Shown: positions 33,701 through 48,700, counted from the first letter of the stretch. The stretch is DNA of 64,000 nucleotides from Symsagittifera roscoffensis (GCF_963678635.1 NC_087064.1:23236509-23300508); one strand, 5' to 3'. Notes: generated by a model from the letters alone, not told the origin. Translations and numbers: made by a program.

Positions 33701-36700
33701 AGTTTTTGAAGAGTTTTTGTTGTTTCACTTTTGCTAAAAAGTGAAACAAATCTGTTGGGAAGCTAATTTAAAGGCCATACATTACCCTCAGAAGACCGAA
33801 AAAATGCAAAATTATATAAAAAAATTAACATTTTAAAGGATTTTAGTTTTCGTTATTGAAAGTTTTGCAATCAAAAATGTCTGTAATCGGAACTTTCTGT
33901 CACAGTAACTGGATATTCTTGTCTTAATACATTTTTTTCAATTCTATATGCAAAATCAATAAAGATTTAATTTGCAGAGTTAAATGTTTTTGCATTGCTA
34001 TTTGCTTTCTGCTTGCAGGAAGTGAGAAACTGAATCAAACCTGTGAAGGAAATTTGGCAGAGACGACCAACATCAATAAAAGTCTGCTCGCTCTCGGTAA
34101 GTCACAACAAATAAATCGCGCGCAAATCTGGCATCTCGTTATCAATTTCCCTGTAAATGTTATGTTCAATTTACATTTCTTATTTCACGGTCTTTAATAA
34201 CAATATTTCTGTAAAATGACACAAGAAATAATTTTTTCACTTTTAATATAGGAAAATTGAACATCGTACGAGTTTGAATTTTTATGTTTAAAAAATCGTC
34301 TATATCGCCCTTGCTCTCTGGAGGTCAGTATTAACACCTTGTTTAACGATGACTAGAAATCAATTAATTGGGAGGATGGTTTAGGCAACTGCATCTCGTG
34401 TCTGAGTGACAGTCGGAAGAGGGGAGGCCACATTCCTTACAGGGAGAGCAAACTCACCCAACTACTCGCCGACAGTCTGGGCGGAAATGGAATCACTCTC
34501 ATGGTATGTATGGCCACATGCAGGTGCGGGTTTAGGGGAGAGGGTGGACGCCCGTTCCCTCAGGTATTCGACCCCCTGCAGACCCAAAGGGTCCCCCCTT
34601 TGTACTATTTTGAGATAGATATCCATTTTTGGTGACGGGCCCTAAAAACTTTTCAAAGGCACCTTCGGCGTCAATACATTCTAATTTTGAGGGGGCAGCG
34701 CGCTTCGAAAACAAAAGCAATTTTTTGGTCAAAATTTATCGAAAAGTGCCCGAAAACGCCTTTTTTTGGCCCGTTCACTCAAAATTTAATCTGCGGTCCA
34801 GAAAACTTGGCCAAAATAGGGGCTTTCAAAGCTTTGGGAGAGCTCGGAAACCAATTTGGTCAACCTAAAACAAATGTCGACCTAAAGCAAATGTGGACAA
34901 TGTCGACAAAAATGTTTTTGAAAATCCGCCCCCCCCCCCCCTCTCGAAAACATCCTACATCTGCCCCTGGCCACACGTATGACCCCACTTTTTCTTTCTC
35001 CTTGCACGTAACTGTTTATACAGAAGAGCGTAATTTTTTCCAGCATTTTGTCAAAAATTATGTAAAATTAAGGTTTCAATTAATTGTTAAGCAGTCGAAA
35101 TTTGAAATTAAGCAGTCGAAATGTTAAAAAGCATAAAACACGCAGAGCCGAAAAATTCCGTGACTTGCTTCGAGAGTCAGGAAAAATAATCATCAATTCC
35201 TCCAGTTTTTCATTTTGTACAAAGCGGCGAAGCGGAGCTTCGCACCAATTGTGATTCAAGAAAAACATAAAAAAATCTAAGTAAAAAAATAAATGTTGAG
35301 AAAAAAACTAGGTGAGCCAAAATCTTCCTATGTATCGATAAAAACCATCTAGGGACCCAGCTGAAGCCGGAGGTAGGTTTTGATGTTGAACAAATTTGCT
35401 ATGCTGATGCGGCACGAAAATGTGACTTCAAAAACTGTCCAAAACGACAATTGTTTCTCTACTAAAATATATGAGAAGAGTTAAAAAAATTTTGAGTTAT
35501 TCAATTTTCCCAAGAAAAAAACCTTTCTCTTAAAAAAAATTAGGTAGTCGCCGCTTCTGCAGAAACAATTTTTAACTGGTTCTTTCCCGTGAACATTTTA
35601 GTGTAAAAAAAGTTCAAAAGTTCTGAACAACGTTCAGAAGATTTTGCAAAGTCCATAACTTTTTCAGCAAAACGCATTTTGCGGCCGCTGAAGCATAGAA
35701 ATTTTCCAAACAGGGTTTCTCGATTGAACACAACCTGAAAAATGGCACACTAGTTTTCGCATGAAGTCAAAAAATTTCAAAAAAAAAATGTCAGAGCTTC
35801 GAAACTGAGCTGTTTGATTCCCATAACTTTTTTCTCGAATTTCATACAGGTAGGCTTTCAATCACCTGTTGTTTCGATTAAATCTATAATATCAGATTTG
35901 GCAGAATCAATTCGGTCAACAAATCAAAACTCAAGAAATTTCCGAGAATCATAGTATTTTGTGTGATAAAATAGGGCATAGACACTTATGCAAAAGAGAT
36001 CAAAACAACCGCTCATTTCAATAAAATCCAAAATCTTAGATTTGGGAGGGTAGTTCTCGTGAAAAGTCAAAAACTTAAAAAAAAACGATCAAAAAATCAA
36101 AATTTTAACTTTACCGAGGGTTTTATAAGCAAATGAGCTTTTCACCACCCGTTCTTTGAATTGAACCCAAAATCTCAGATATGGCAGGGTAACTTTCGAG
36201 AAAATTCAAAAAGTATAAAAAATGGTCAAAAATCAAAAACTTGACTTTTCCTAGGACGATTACTTCTTGCGTAAAACTTTTTGTTAGTATCCGCTAATGA
36301 GGAGGATTTTTGCACTACCAGTTATCTCAATTGAACCCATAAATTCAGATTTCGTAGGTTAGTTTTTGAGAAAGGTCAAAAACGTTCACAAACCGTTCGA
36401 AAATTAAAAATTGAACTATTCCGAGGGCCATAATTCTATGTGTAAAAAAGTTTGGGCGTAGCCGCTTATGGTGGGAAATTTTCGAAGCCGTTTCATTCAT
36501 TGAAACTGAAGACTCAGATTTTGCAGGGGTAGATTTTGAGGAAACGAAAAAAAATGGGTCAATTATTAGTTTCCTCCCGGCTAAATTGGCCGTGGACCCT
36601 GAGAAATTTGGTTCCATTATAAAGCAAGATACGAGTGATTCAGTAAAACAAATTGTTAACCCGAAAAAAGTCTATATTCCGGTTTGATAACGCTGGCTAA

Positions 36701-39700
36701 TCGCAAACGTAAAAATAAGTTAGTTCAGATCAGTTATCTTTGACAAAATAGAAATATTTTTAACTATGAATCAAAGCTAAAGGAGCTTTACTGTAATGCC
36801 TCACTCTAGACAAGCTGGCCAAATTGCTGAGTTTCTGAAAACATTGAATGAAAAAAACACCCATTAAAACATAATTTTTCCCCATTTTTCCATTTACAGT
36901 GAAGCGACAGGAAAAGAAGATTAGCTTGCTCTGCTTTTTGGCTGCTTGAATCTACATAACATTAACCCCCCCCCTCCTTATGGTATCTACTAAAGAATTG
37001 CCATCCTTATAAATAAAAGCAGTTAACTACACTAGAGCGTTGTACTTAACATGCGAGTTTCGCTGCTTTTGGATGGGTAGAAAGTTCTACTAACTCAATC
37101 TACTTTACAATTGCCCCCTTTCTTATAAAAGGGGGGGTAACTTTTAAGTAGATCTGGCTGATCTTTACGTCCTTTAAAAAAAATTTCAACACTAGAAGAA
37201 TAAATTTGGTAGACGCTGTTGTTATTCTCACGCATTGGTAGACGCTGTTGTTATTCTCACGCGTTGTCTGCTCCAGGTAAAATTAAGAACTTTTTCCCAA
37301 GTCATTTTTTATACACAAGTAATTTAACGATTTCAGAAGTGCAAACTCTTTAAAAACTTAAGAGGTTGACTTTATTTTATCATTTTGGAATGGCGTCATT
37401 ACATTTGATCACGCCTAATGAACCGACGGCCTCTTAAGCTACAAAATCTGCCTTGCTCACAAATTAAGAGCACTCAATTAACAGTGAGAGAAACAAAACG
37501 CAAATTACACTTTTCATCAGCACAAATGCACATTATCTGCAAAACCTTTTCAATAGACCGCCTATTTTCTGATACCATAAACACCATACTGCTGCTGGTC
37601 ACTTTGCATAAATGACAGCTAATTCATTATAAATTTTCATGACTTGACTTATAATTGAAACGAGAGAAAAATGGATCGAGCAGCTGATTAGCAATCTTTT
37701 CGTCCCAAAAGGTAAATCACAAAAAAAATTCACCAGCTGGAAGTGTATACTGGGTCTTATCAGTTAAACCCTCTAAAGCGCAGATTTAGATTTCGGAAAT
37801 AAACAAACATGATTGGCTGAAAAAAATCTACTGTCAATCAAAATTAAGGGGTGAGGTATAACCCAAAAGATCCCCCATTTAAAATAATATGATATATATA
37901 TTGAGTAGCCCGGGTCAATAGATGTTCCAATAAAATTTCATGTGATCCGATCAAATGAATTTGTCAAGCTTTTGACTAACTGCATTAGTGGTCTTTTCTT
38001 TACGCTCAAATAGATCGCGACGCGACCGAGCGCTGCTCTGAGTTTGACAATTTTCCCTCAAAAATGTTTGAGTAAGTTTTCACTTATAATGGACTCTGTG
38101 GGTGTTTGAAACACAAAACTTTGAAGCTTTTGATATTTTTTCTACAAAATTTTTGCTTTTTCTTTCACTTTCTTCTAAAATCCAGTCAAACCGTCCTGAC
38201 GAATAGCGCAAATAAACTTAGACGCTTTTCTTTAAAAAAAACATGATGCAATCTTCTTTTTTTTAATGATGCGATGTTTTTTCTGTGTTTAGGTGGCCTG
38301 TGTTTCGCCTTCGTCTTCTAACCTGACAGAGTCCCTGAACACTTTGAGATACGCCAACAGAGCCAAGAAAATCAAAAACAAACCCTTCGTTGTTATGGTA
38401 ACTTAATATATTCATTTTTATTTAGTAGGTCGCTTTTTTCTGATATTTTGTTCAAAACTTTATTTTTGTTCTGCTGACTTTTGAATAGTCATGCTCAAAT
38501 TTTATTTAACTGATGTAAAAAAGCAAGATGTCATTTAAAACAAAAAACTAAATCATCAGTTTATCACCTAACCAAATCACCTGGACATCGGAAAAATAAA
38601 AGATCAGTCGTTTGAACTCTAAGAACACAGATGACGGGTCTTATTCCACCCTGAATAATTTTAGCGACGCATCGCAAAAGGGACTAATCATACGCGCGAA
38701 GAATCGAATGTGCAAAAATTGTCAACCAATTAATGCCCATGAACAGTCTGATTTTTATTACTCATTTCCTTCGAATTTTTAAATATTGGATTCTGATTAG
38801 CTGACAAGTTTTTCGTGCATTCGGTCTTTTTCCCTTGAGGGACGCCCCCGTCGCTAATTAGTTACATTGTTCCATTGTCCATGTGAACAATCCCCCCCAC
38901 CATACTTATATTGTGATTCAAGTATAATTTAGCATTTGGCCAATGTGAACAATCCCCTCACAAGTAAACTATCTGCACCATCTCCAAACTCGAACTTTGC
39001 AATTGAGACCCAGAGGCGAAGCTGCACTTCGCAAAGACAAGCAAACAAAGAAGAAAAAGCAGAAATCAGCCTCGAAAAAAAAGTTATAATCGGTAATCAA
39101 ACAGCGCTAGCGTGGAGATCTACAATACGTTCGCCTCGGAGGCGATCCAATAAGCAGAAGGGTCTGAGAACAAAATGGGTCCAAGGGCAGGAAAACAGAA
39201 AACTTTTGAGTTTTATTGATTTAAACGGTCTAATTGATACTAAGCAATCCTTAAAAAACCAATAATACCAAGAAAACGCATTATCTATACATGAATTGAA
39301 CATTTTCATCAAGTTTTTTTTTTAATTTGATCATTTTTTTTTCAATTTAAGCATAAAATCTTCGTTTCTTCAGTAATTTTGTCAAATCTTGTTCTTAAAT
39401 AACCGATTAGCTTTTAAAATTTCGTATTATTCTGTTTTTCTGCTTGTGGACGTATTCTGCTCTAGACAATTCTGCTTATTGACTGGCCACCGTTCGCTTG
39501 AAATTAGACAATTAATCGCAACCAAAAAGCAGTTAGAACAGATGCAATTAAAATGCCAATGCTATGCAGCAAAAGCGCCACCAAGTGAGCTCTTTTATTT
39601 GCGGGCTAGTTTGGAAAAATGTGACTTCGTCGACAAAAAAAACAATGAGAAAAAAAAGAAATTAATTGAAGCAAATAGAAAGAATTCAATTTCAATTTAG

Positions 39701-42700
39701 AGAAAGTGTATACTTGGTTTCATCGTTTGTTTGCCAATCTACTACTCACATTTGAGTGATGTTTTTCACGTCATTAGAAAGTAATTAGCATCTAATGATT
39801 TTGGTGACCGACCTTTTACGAGACCTTTTACCAGACCTTTTAACAAAAAAGTCATAACATGGACCTTGTATCAGATTCGATAAACAAATTTGATTGAGAG
39901 ATGTAATGATGCCTATTAGTGTGGTTGAAGACAAGGTTTTCACGGTTTCTCAGCGAAAATTTGTTTATTCTAACCGCTTCCTTTTAGAATCTGCCACTAT
40001 ATTGACACTTATCTCAATTGAATTATTCCATTGTGGTCTAGTAAAAAGTCGGTCTGGTAAAATACCTAGCCCCATTCGTTTTGCTTGAGTTAGTTCACTA
40101 CAATCCAAATTAATGTCAATGTATTGCAATTAATTGAAGCAAGTCTAACCTCAAATGCTATATCGATTGCCCATAGATTACCCAGTAGAGGTAATGTACC
40201 GCGACCTATTGTTGTCCGTTTTTTGTGAAAAGTAGGAATAACTGAAATATTAAAGAAAAAGAAATTGTTAGGTAATAGCGCCAGTTTGAAGAAAGTACGA
40301 ACAATCGAAGATTTTCCTCTCCCATGAGTCAACTTTTTCAAGCTTGTTAACTGCGAATCGCGTATGCTTGGTCGAGGGATAGGTCAATTTTATACGCCTA
40401 GAAAAAGGATGGGAAAACATACAAAGTAACAGGGCTGTATGAAGGAAACTTACAACTGGCATACAACATCTATGACATTATGAAAAAAGTTGGGAAAAAA
40501 GTGTTTTCCCCAGCAGCAAAGCTTAGCTGACTTGTAATCATAAAAGTGCTCACAATGATGTCAATACTTTATAAATACTTAATGTAATTGTCTGTTCCCT
40601 GAGTAAAATTACGAAAACTTGGAAGCACTAGTTTATAGCTTAGAATCTCCGCCTTTAATATTTTGCTTAACAGAAACCTGGCTAAAAACGAAAATGAAAG
40701 CGAAGCTGTCCTAATACAAGGATATAAAAAGTCTTTGGCGAAAAATGGTTTAACGATAGGTAGAGGTGTAATGATTAAGGTACGAGAAAAAATAGAAATA
40801 AATGAAAATTTTGAAATTCCATTTGAGGAGTCAGTAGCAGCTGACCTTGATGCCGCAAGGTTCCGTTTTCTGCCTCTACAACAAACCGAGAACCGATTAA
40901 ATGTGCTTTGTTGAAAAATTAGATAATTATCTTGAGAGCCTCATTTCGCCAGATATTCCGACAGTTACCTGCGTTGACATATATGTGGACATGTTGCGTG
41001 AAAACTTTTGAATTTTAATTTTTTTTGTACAGCATTTAGTTCGAATGGTTTTGAAATTTGCGGTAAAGAAGCGACTACAATAACGGATCTTTCAAAAACC
41101 TACTTTGATCTTTTTAAAGTCCAAAGCATTCCTAATTGCGATTTACAAGAATTTGAAAATCAAAATTTTAGTGATCGTTTTCCAGTTCTTCTTAAATGGC
41201 AATTTGATAAACAATGTCACAAAAAAGCAGAAATATAGGGATGTCGCTTTTTTGAATCATCCAGTTAAAGTGAAGCTTTATAAAGAAACTGGACAAGAAA
41301 CAAGAAAAACTGGTTGAATTAATCAGCAAAATTTATTCAAGCTCAAGTGCAGATAACGTTTTTATTTGATTTTACTCTTGTTTTATGCAAGTCACGGATA
41401 ACTTTGCTCCCATAAAAGACTACAATAGGGTAGAGAGTGAAAAACCAAAATGGTTCGACAAAAAATTAAAATATATTTTCTAAAGGAAACAAAGCACTCC
41501 AAAAAAGAGTTCAGGAAAACCGAAATGAAAATCTACAACACTTCAGAACTGTTTGGTCAAAATTTTAATTAGAAATAAAACACTCGAAAAAAATTTTTTG
41601 TAAATCAAAGTTTGCTGCTTGTATTGGAGGCTCAGGTCAAGCTTATTAAGTTATTGAAAGAATTGGCTGGAAAAATTGCCTATCAGAGAAAAATTCTCAT
41701 GCTAAGTTCCTGTGTCCATTACAGTCGTAGTTCTCTTTCTAGCAATACAGCAGAAACTTTTAATCGGTTCTTCGCAAACGTTGGGTTAAAAGTTCAAAAA
41801 ACGGTTGAGTTCTGCATACCGGTAATTCTGAACCAAAAAATGTCTTCCATATTTGTTCAAAAAGTATCAATATTGGAAGTAATTGATATTTGCTCAAGTT
41901 TATTCAAATGTTTTCATCGGGAGTGTAAGATGTACAAAACATTATCGTGAAAGTGTCAAAAATTGCAAGCGTCACTGTTTTAACTACTATTATCAATCAT
42001 TTTTTGAAACAAGGAGTTTTTTAAAATTCTCTCACAATCCATAGGTTTACGACTCCATAAATAAGGATCGAAAGTCAAAGAGGATAATTTTAGACCAACT
42101 TCTCGTCTTATAGTTTGGAGTAAAAATATACAAAAGATTTGTTTTCCATCGGGTGTTTTCTCTTGCAAACAATTTGGTTTCCGTAAGAAGCATTAAACAA
42201 TAGACTCGATTGACGAGCTAACTGAAAATGTCAGATTTCATCGGAAACATGCAGTATTAGTTTTGTTCCTTGTTTTGAAAAAAAAAAACAATTGATACTA
42301 TTGACCACGAGTTGATATTTGAGAAACTCGAAGCTTATGGTATAGTTAACAACAAACTTAACTAGTTCAAAAACTATTTATCGAATCGTTCGCAGTGTGT
42401 CAGAATAGCGGAAGCCACAACCTCATGGCTCAAGGTTGAGTGTGGTGTGCCACAAGGGTCTACACTAGTGCCACTTTTATTTTTAATCTACACAGAACAT
42501 CTGCCTCAGAGCTGTTGAAATACAGACGTTTATCTGTTTGCTGACGACACAACCAAAGCACGAATTAGTTGCCCGTCACACATTATTCATGAAGAATCAA
42601 ATTCAAATTTTTTCTTGGTGAAATGCCAAGCTGAGTTTAAAAAAACTGTTAAGATATCACTAGGATCTGGTGCTTCTAACACAATGCAATTTTTTTCGTT

Positions 42701-45700
42701 TTTTTCAATTATTAATATTGTAAGTACTGAACTTTCATGCAAGTATTTAGGAATAACAATTGATCAAAATTTATTGTTTAATTGTCCTGTTGCCTATGTA
42801 GTACAGAGACTCGGAAAACAATGTGAAATTATTAGTAAGCTAAATCATTTTGTCCCAAGATTGCAGCTTCTCAATATTGGTGATTTTTGGCAATTGAATT
42901 GGAGTTGATCTTTTTTATTCGGTTCAAACTGTAAGATCACTTCCCTCTTTTTGTGAAAATTAATTGGTGAAACTTGACCTTTAAGTCATTAGCTCGAGCA
43001 ACTTTGTGCGGGTGATTTATCATATATTTTTGATCTGAATTACTACGTGAACTATCAATCAAACCTCCTTAATTCAAGCCTTTTTAACTAACCGTTTGTC
43101 GCTGCAATAATCTTGATTGGTTATGGGTCCAGATGCCCAATCACGAGTGAGAAATCAGGAGTAAAGATTGACTGTTTGATCAAACGAATAAGAAAAAAAC
43201 TCAGTTTTACAGTGCTGTTGTGACAGTGAAAAAACACAACTTGAAATTAACAACTGATCAGTTAGAGAACTGCGAGAAAAAAGCAGGCTAACGCTACTTG
43301 GAGATAGTCGATCGTTCAGATAGAGATAGATTACCCAGTATAGGAAATGGACCGCGACCTATTGTTGTCCGTTTTTTGTGAAAAGTAGGAATAACTGAAA
43401 TATTAAAGAAAAAGAAATTGTTAGGTAATAGCGCCAGTTTGAAGAAAGTACGAACAATCGAAGATTTTCCTCTCCCATGAGTCAACTTTTTCAAGCTTGT
43501 TAACTGCGAATCGCGTATGCTTGGTCGAGGGATAGGTCAATTTTATACGCCTAGAAAAAGGATGGGAAAACATAGAAAGTAACAGGGCTGTATGAAGGAA
43601 ACTTACAACTGGCATACAACATCTATGACATTATGAAAAAAGTTGGGAAAAAAGTGTTTTCCCCAGCAGCAAAGCTTAGCTGACTTGTAATCATAAAAGT
43701 GCTCACAATGATGTCAATACTTTATAAATACTTAATGTAATTGTCTGTTCCCTGAGTAAAATTACGAAAACTTGGAAGCACTAGTTTATAGCTTAGAATC
43801 TCCGCCTTTAATATTTTGCTTAACAGAAACCTGGCTAAAAACGAAAATGAAAGCGAAGCTGTCCTAATACAAGGATATAAAAAGTCTTTGGCGAAAAATG
43901 GTATAACGATAGGAAGAGGTGTAATGATTAAGGTACGAGAAAAAATAGAAATAGTTGATGGAGTCAGTAGCAGCTGTCCTTGATGCCTCTACAACAAACC
44001 GAGAACCGATTAAATTTGCTTCGTTGAAAAATTAGACAAACAACTTGAGAGCCTCATTTCGCCAGATATTCCAACAGTTACCTTCGGTGACATGAATTTG
44101 GACATGTTGCGTGAAAATCTTTGAATTTTAATTTATTGTAGAGCAGTTAGTTCGAATGGGTTTGAAATTTGCGGTAAAGAAGCGACTACAATAATGGATC
44201 TTTCAAAAATTGCTTCGATCTTTTTATCGTCCAAAATTGTCCTAATTACGATTTACAAGAACTTGAACATCAAACATTTAGTTGTTCTTGAATGGCAATA
44301 TAATAAAAATTTCACAAGAAAGCAGAGACTTAGGGATGTTGCTTTTTTGAATCATCGATTTAAAGTGAAGCTTTATAAAGAAACTGGACAAGAAAAGCTG
44401 GCCGAATTAATCAGCAACATTTATTCAAGCTCAAGTGCAGATGACTTCTTTAATTGGTTTTACTCTTGTTTTATGCAAGTCACGGGTAGCTTCGCTCCCA
44501 TAAAAGACTACAGTAGGGTGAAAAAAAACCAAAATGGTTTGACGAAAAAATTCAAAATTGATTTTCTAAACGAAACAATGCACACCAAATAAATGTTCAG
44601 GAAACATGAAATGAAAATCTACAACACTTCAGAAATTTTTGGTCAAAAGTTGACTTAGAAATAAAACAGTCGAAAGAAAATTAATATAAATCAAGGTCTG
44701 TTGCTTGTATTGGAGACTCATGTCAAACCTATAAGTTATTGAAAAAATTGGCTGAAAAAATCAACTATCAGAGCAAAATTCTCATGCTAAATACCTGTGT
44801 TCATTCCAGTCGTACTTCCCTATCTATCGATACAGCAGAAGCTTTCAATCGGTTGTTCGCGAACGTTGGGTTAAAAGTTCGAAAAACGGTTGACTTCTGC
44901 ATACCGGTAATTCTGAACCAAAAAATGTTTTCCATATTTTTTCAAAAAGTATCAATATTGGAAGTAATTGATATTTTTTCAAGTTTATCCAAAAGTTTTC
45001 ATCGGGAGTGTAAGATGTACAAAACATTATCGTGAAAGTGTCAAAAACTGCAACCGTCCCTCTTTTAACCACTATTAACAATCATTTTTTGAAACAAGGA
45101 GTTTTTTTAAATTCTCTCACAATCCAAAGTTTTACCAATCCATGAATAGGGATCGATAGGCAAAGGGGATAATAACAGACCAACTTCTCGTCTTATAGTT
45201 TGGAGTAAAAAATACGAAATATTCGTTTTTAATCGGGTGTATGCGTACTTCGAGAGCCTTTCCCTTTTCTCTTGCAAACAGTTTGATTTACTCAAGAAGC
45301 ATCAAACAATAAATGCAATTGACGAGCTAACTGAAATTGTCAGATTTAGTCAGTAACATGTAGTAATTAGTTTTTTCCTTGGTTTGAAAAAAACGTTTGA
45401 TACTATTGACCACGAGTTGATGTTTAAGAAAGTCGATAATTATGGTATAGTTAACATCATACTTAACGGGTTCAGAAGCTGTTTATCCAATCGTCCGCAG
45501 TGTGTCAAAAGAGCGGAAGCCACATCCTCATGGCTCAAGGTTGAGTGTGGTGTGCCACAAGGGTCTACACTAGATTCAATTTTGTTTTTAATCTTCATAG
45601 AACATCTGCCTCAGAGCTGTCGAAATACAGACATTTATCTGTTTGCTGACGACACGAACAAAACAAGAATTGGTTAATTGTCACACATTATTAATGAGGA

Positions 45701-48700
45701 ATGAAATCGAATTTTCTCTGGGTTAAATGCCAAGCTGAAATAAAAAAACTGTTAAGATATCACTGGGATCAGGTGCGTCTAATACAATGCTCGATTTTTT
45801 TTCGTTTGTTTTAAATACTAATTTTGTAAGTACTGAGTTTTCATGTAAGTATGTACAAATAACAATTGATTAAAATTTATTGTTCAATTTTCATGTTGCC
45901 TATGTAGTACAGAGACTCGGAAAACAATGTGAAACTATTGGTAAGCTAAGGCATTTTATCTCAAGGTTGCAGCTTCTCAATATGAGTGATTTTTCGTATT
46001 TGAATTGGAGTTAATCTTTCCTATTCAGTTCAAGCTGTAAGATCACTTCCCTTTTTTTGTTAAAATTAGCTGGTGAAACTTGATCTTTTAGTCATTGGTT
46101 CGAGCAACTTTGTGCGGTTGATTTATCATTTATTTTGATCTGAATTACTACTGGAACTATCACTCAAAAGTCATTAATTCACTCTTTATTAATCAACCGT
46201 TTGTCGCTGCAATGATCTTGATAGGTTATGCGCCCAGATGCCCAATCACGACTGAGAAATCAGGAGTCAAGATTAACTCTTTGTTCAAACCAATAAAAGA
46301 AACTGAGTTTTACAGTGGAGTTAGGACAGTGAAAAAACACAACTTGAAATAGACAACTGATCAGTTGGAGAACTGCGAGAAAAAAGCAGGCCAATGCTAC
46401 TTGGAGATAGACGTTCGATCAGATAGAGAAGTGCAAAGATGGAAGCAGGGCAACACAACTAGTAGAGACAGACATCTCTGACGACACAAACAGGGCACCA
46501 CTTTTTTACAGATGGACAACTCTGACGATATAAGCAGGGAAACCTAACTAGAAGAGAAGGCAAACAAAAGCTACACGAAGGAGCACTGAGTAAGCACAGC
46601 GGTGGAAGGAACATTACACGAAAATTGATTGTGAACGAAAACTGAATCATACTGAAAATATACATGTTATACCTGTAAAATTTGCAGATTTATACACAAT
46701 TTTTGCGGGGGATAAATTCGTTTGTACACGGTTGGTCGAATCTGACACAAAATCAATCTAAGGAAAACCTTGCCGTAAAAAGGAGAAAAAACTGATCCCC
46801 CTGTATAAAAAGACGACCTTCTATATTGCCNNNNNNNNNNNNNNNNNNNNNNNNNNNNNNNNNNNNNNNNNNNNNNNNNNNNNNNNNNNNNNNNNNNNNN
46901 NNNNNNNNNNNNNNNNNNNNNNNNNNNNNNNNNNNNNNNNNNNNNNNNNNNNNNNNNNNNNNNNNNNNNNNNNNNNNNNNNNNNNNNNNNNNNNNNNNNN
47001 NNNNNNNNNNNNNNNNNNNNNNNNNNNNNNCTTGTTCCTCAAGGAAATGGTTCAGTTTATCGATTAAGAGATAAAAAGGGTGTATTTTTAAGGAACGCTT
47101 TTGTGGAAAAAGACGAGTGTTCTGTGATTAGCACATTGAAACAGCGTCATTAGAGGAATGGTCATAATATTTACAAAATTTAACTTCATTTAGAGCAACA
47201 TGTTGTATGCATGAAGTTGAACCATTTCAAAATTGAGAATTGTGAAACTTGTGAATTGAATAAAGCAAAAAAAACCAGTCTTGAAAGATTGCTACACCAG
47301 AGCAACCAGGACACTAGATATTGTTCACAAATATACTTAAGATCCTATCATACCAATAGCAGAGGATGGTCATAGATATGCTTTAGGTTTCGTGGATAGT
47401 TTTTTTGAATATCTAAAAATATATTTTTTGAAGACGAGAGATTACGCAGAAAAAAAGTTGCAAAATTTCAAAGCATACATAGGAGTACCTCAGACTTTAG
47501 CTTCAGATAGCTCAGGAGAGTAAATTGGTCAGGAACTTGAATTAATTTGTAGGAAAACAGAAAATAAGACTGAAAACGTCGACTCCTTATACCCCGCAAG
47601 GGATTGGAAAGACAGAAAGTGTGCGGGGAACGATTACTCTATTGACTCGCTGCAATGATTTTCGTTACCAATTTATCGAAAATTATTGGCCTTATGCTCT
47701 TAACATGCTACCAATCTCAAAAATATTTGCTTTCCTTCTGTTATAGGCAAATCACCCTGGGAGTCTATGTTTGGAGAAAAAACCAACCTTAATTTTGTGA
47801 AAACTTTTGGATGTGTAGCGTATAGTGTTGCGGTAAAACGGTTTCGCAAAAAAATAGACAAAAATTGTAAGAGTGGAATTTTCTTGAGGACATCGGAGAG
47901 TAGTAAAGGTTATCTGATAGGAATTGAGAACGAAGGAAAACTCAAAGTTCAAAAGTCTAGAAACATTAGTTTTGACGAATCTAATATCTAATATGAGAAA
48001 AAGATAGAGGCAGTATTAGGAATCCTCATCTAGGAATGCTGTAATTTTTCTAAAGTGAAGCCAATTTATCTGCTGCAGAAAAAATTTCTAAAATTCATAC
48101 ACTCCAGACAGCGAAGCGATACGTCTAAAGAACTTTTCATGCGAAATGGTTTACTAATTATTTATGAACTACATGTATATGAGCTACTGAAATTTGCCTT
48201 GCGCTCAAAAAATGAGCTTGACTCAGAATTGTTTTTGAACGATATGTTTTCATTTGAACACTCTGCGCTGATGACCAGGCGTTCTTTAAGCAAAATGTTG
48301 AAATTGATTTTTTGCAAACGCAATCATGAGAAACACTCTTTGAGAATATGAGGTGACCACCTTAATAACCTTTTCAGGAACATCGGAGTTCTATCTGAAC
48401 ATTCAGAATCATTAATTCAAGAAAAAGTTAAGAAATGCAATCACGATATCAAAGACAGATACATATTCAACAACAGGGAAATTTTTTCTTTGAATTCGAA
48501 TATTTAAAAACAATGAACCTACACAAAAATTTAAATTGTGTGTTAGAAACCACATTACTAAGTTCTGCATAAGTGTACATTGATCCATTTCCTGTTTTTT
48601 CTTTTCTTGTTTAATTCTGGCTTGTTCTGTCATAAATCCTCTGACAGCTACAACTTAAGATTGTGCATGAAACTTCTCTTTGCCTATATGTCTTGAAAAG

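Larger units (their letters stand above)
32229..33868. repeat. 836-bp tandem duplication carrying an inverted-repeat element
   Basis: CAAGAAATATCAATTAAATT occurs at about 32229 and again at about 33065. The two units stay nearly identical to the GTTTTCGTTATTGAAAGTTTT at their right ends. Differences are scattered single bases plus one deletion of about 20 bp in the second unit. Each unit carries one copy of the CCC...GGG element. Confidence 0.85.
28929..34018. other. Intron 6: repeats, no gene
   Basis: About 5.1 kb of AT-rich sequence. It holds two short related blocks near 29103 and 29270 (AAGTTGAGGTCGATCCTGAT and AAGTCGACCCTGAAACTC), a TGTGCTC-family copy at about 30450-30670, and the 836-bp tandem duplication at 32229-33868. 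Open frames are short and motif-free. Confidence 0.6.
34504..38292. other. Intron 8: repeats, no gene
   Basis: About 3.8 kb. It holds an inverted CTCGAGGG-family copy (34555-34975), a GCGAAGC hairpin (35222-35241) followed by a degenerate array to about 36550, a 29-bp direct duplication near 37206-37264 (TTGGTAGACGCTGTTGTTAT), and a CCCGGGTCAA phrase at 37909. The 37418-37615 frame has no motif. Confidence 0.6.

Noticed and set aside
40268-40462. Conserved minus-strand frames repeated at 40090-40462 and 43294-43615
   Set aside because: Their conservation comes from duplication of the LINE; the plus strand there carries the LINE ORF1 remnant ([16 protein letters not shown]).
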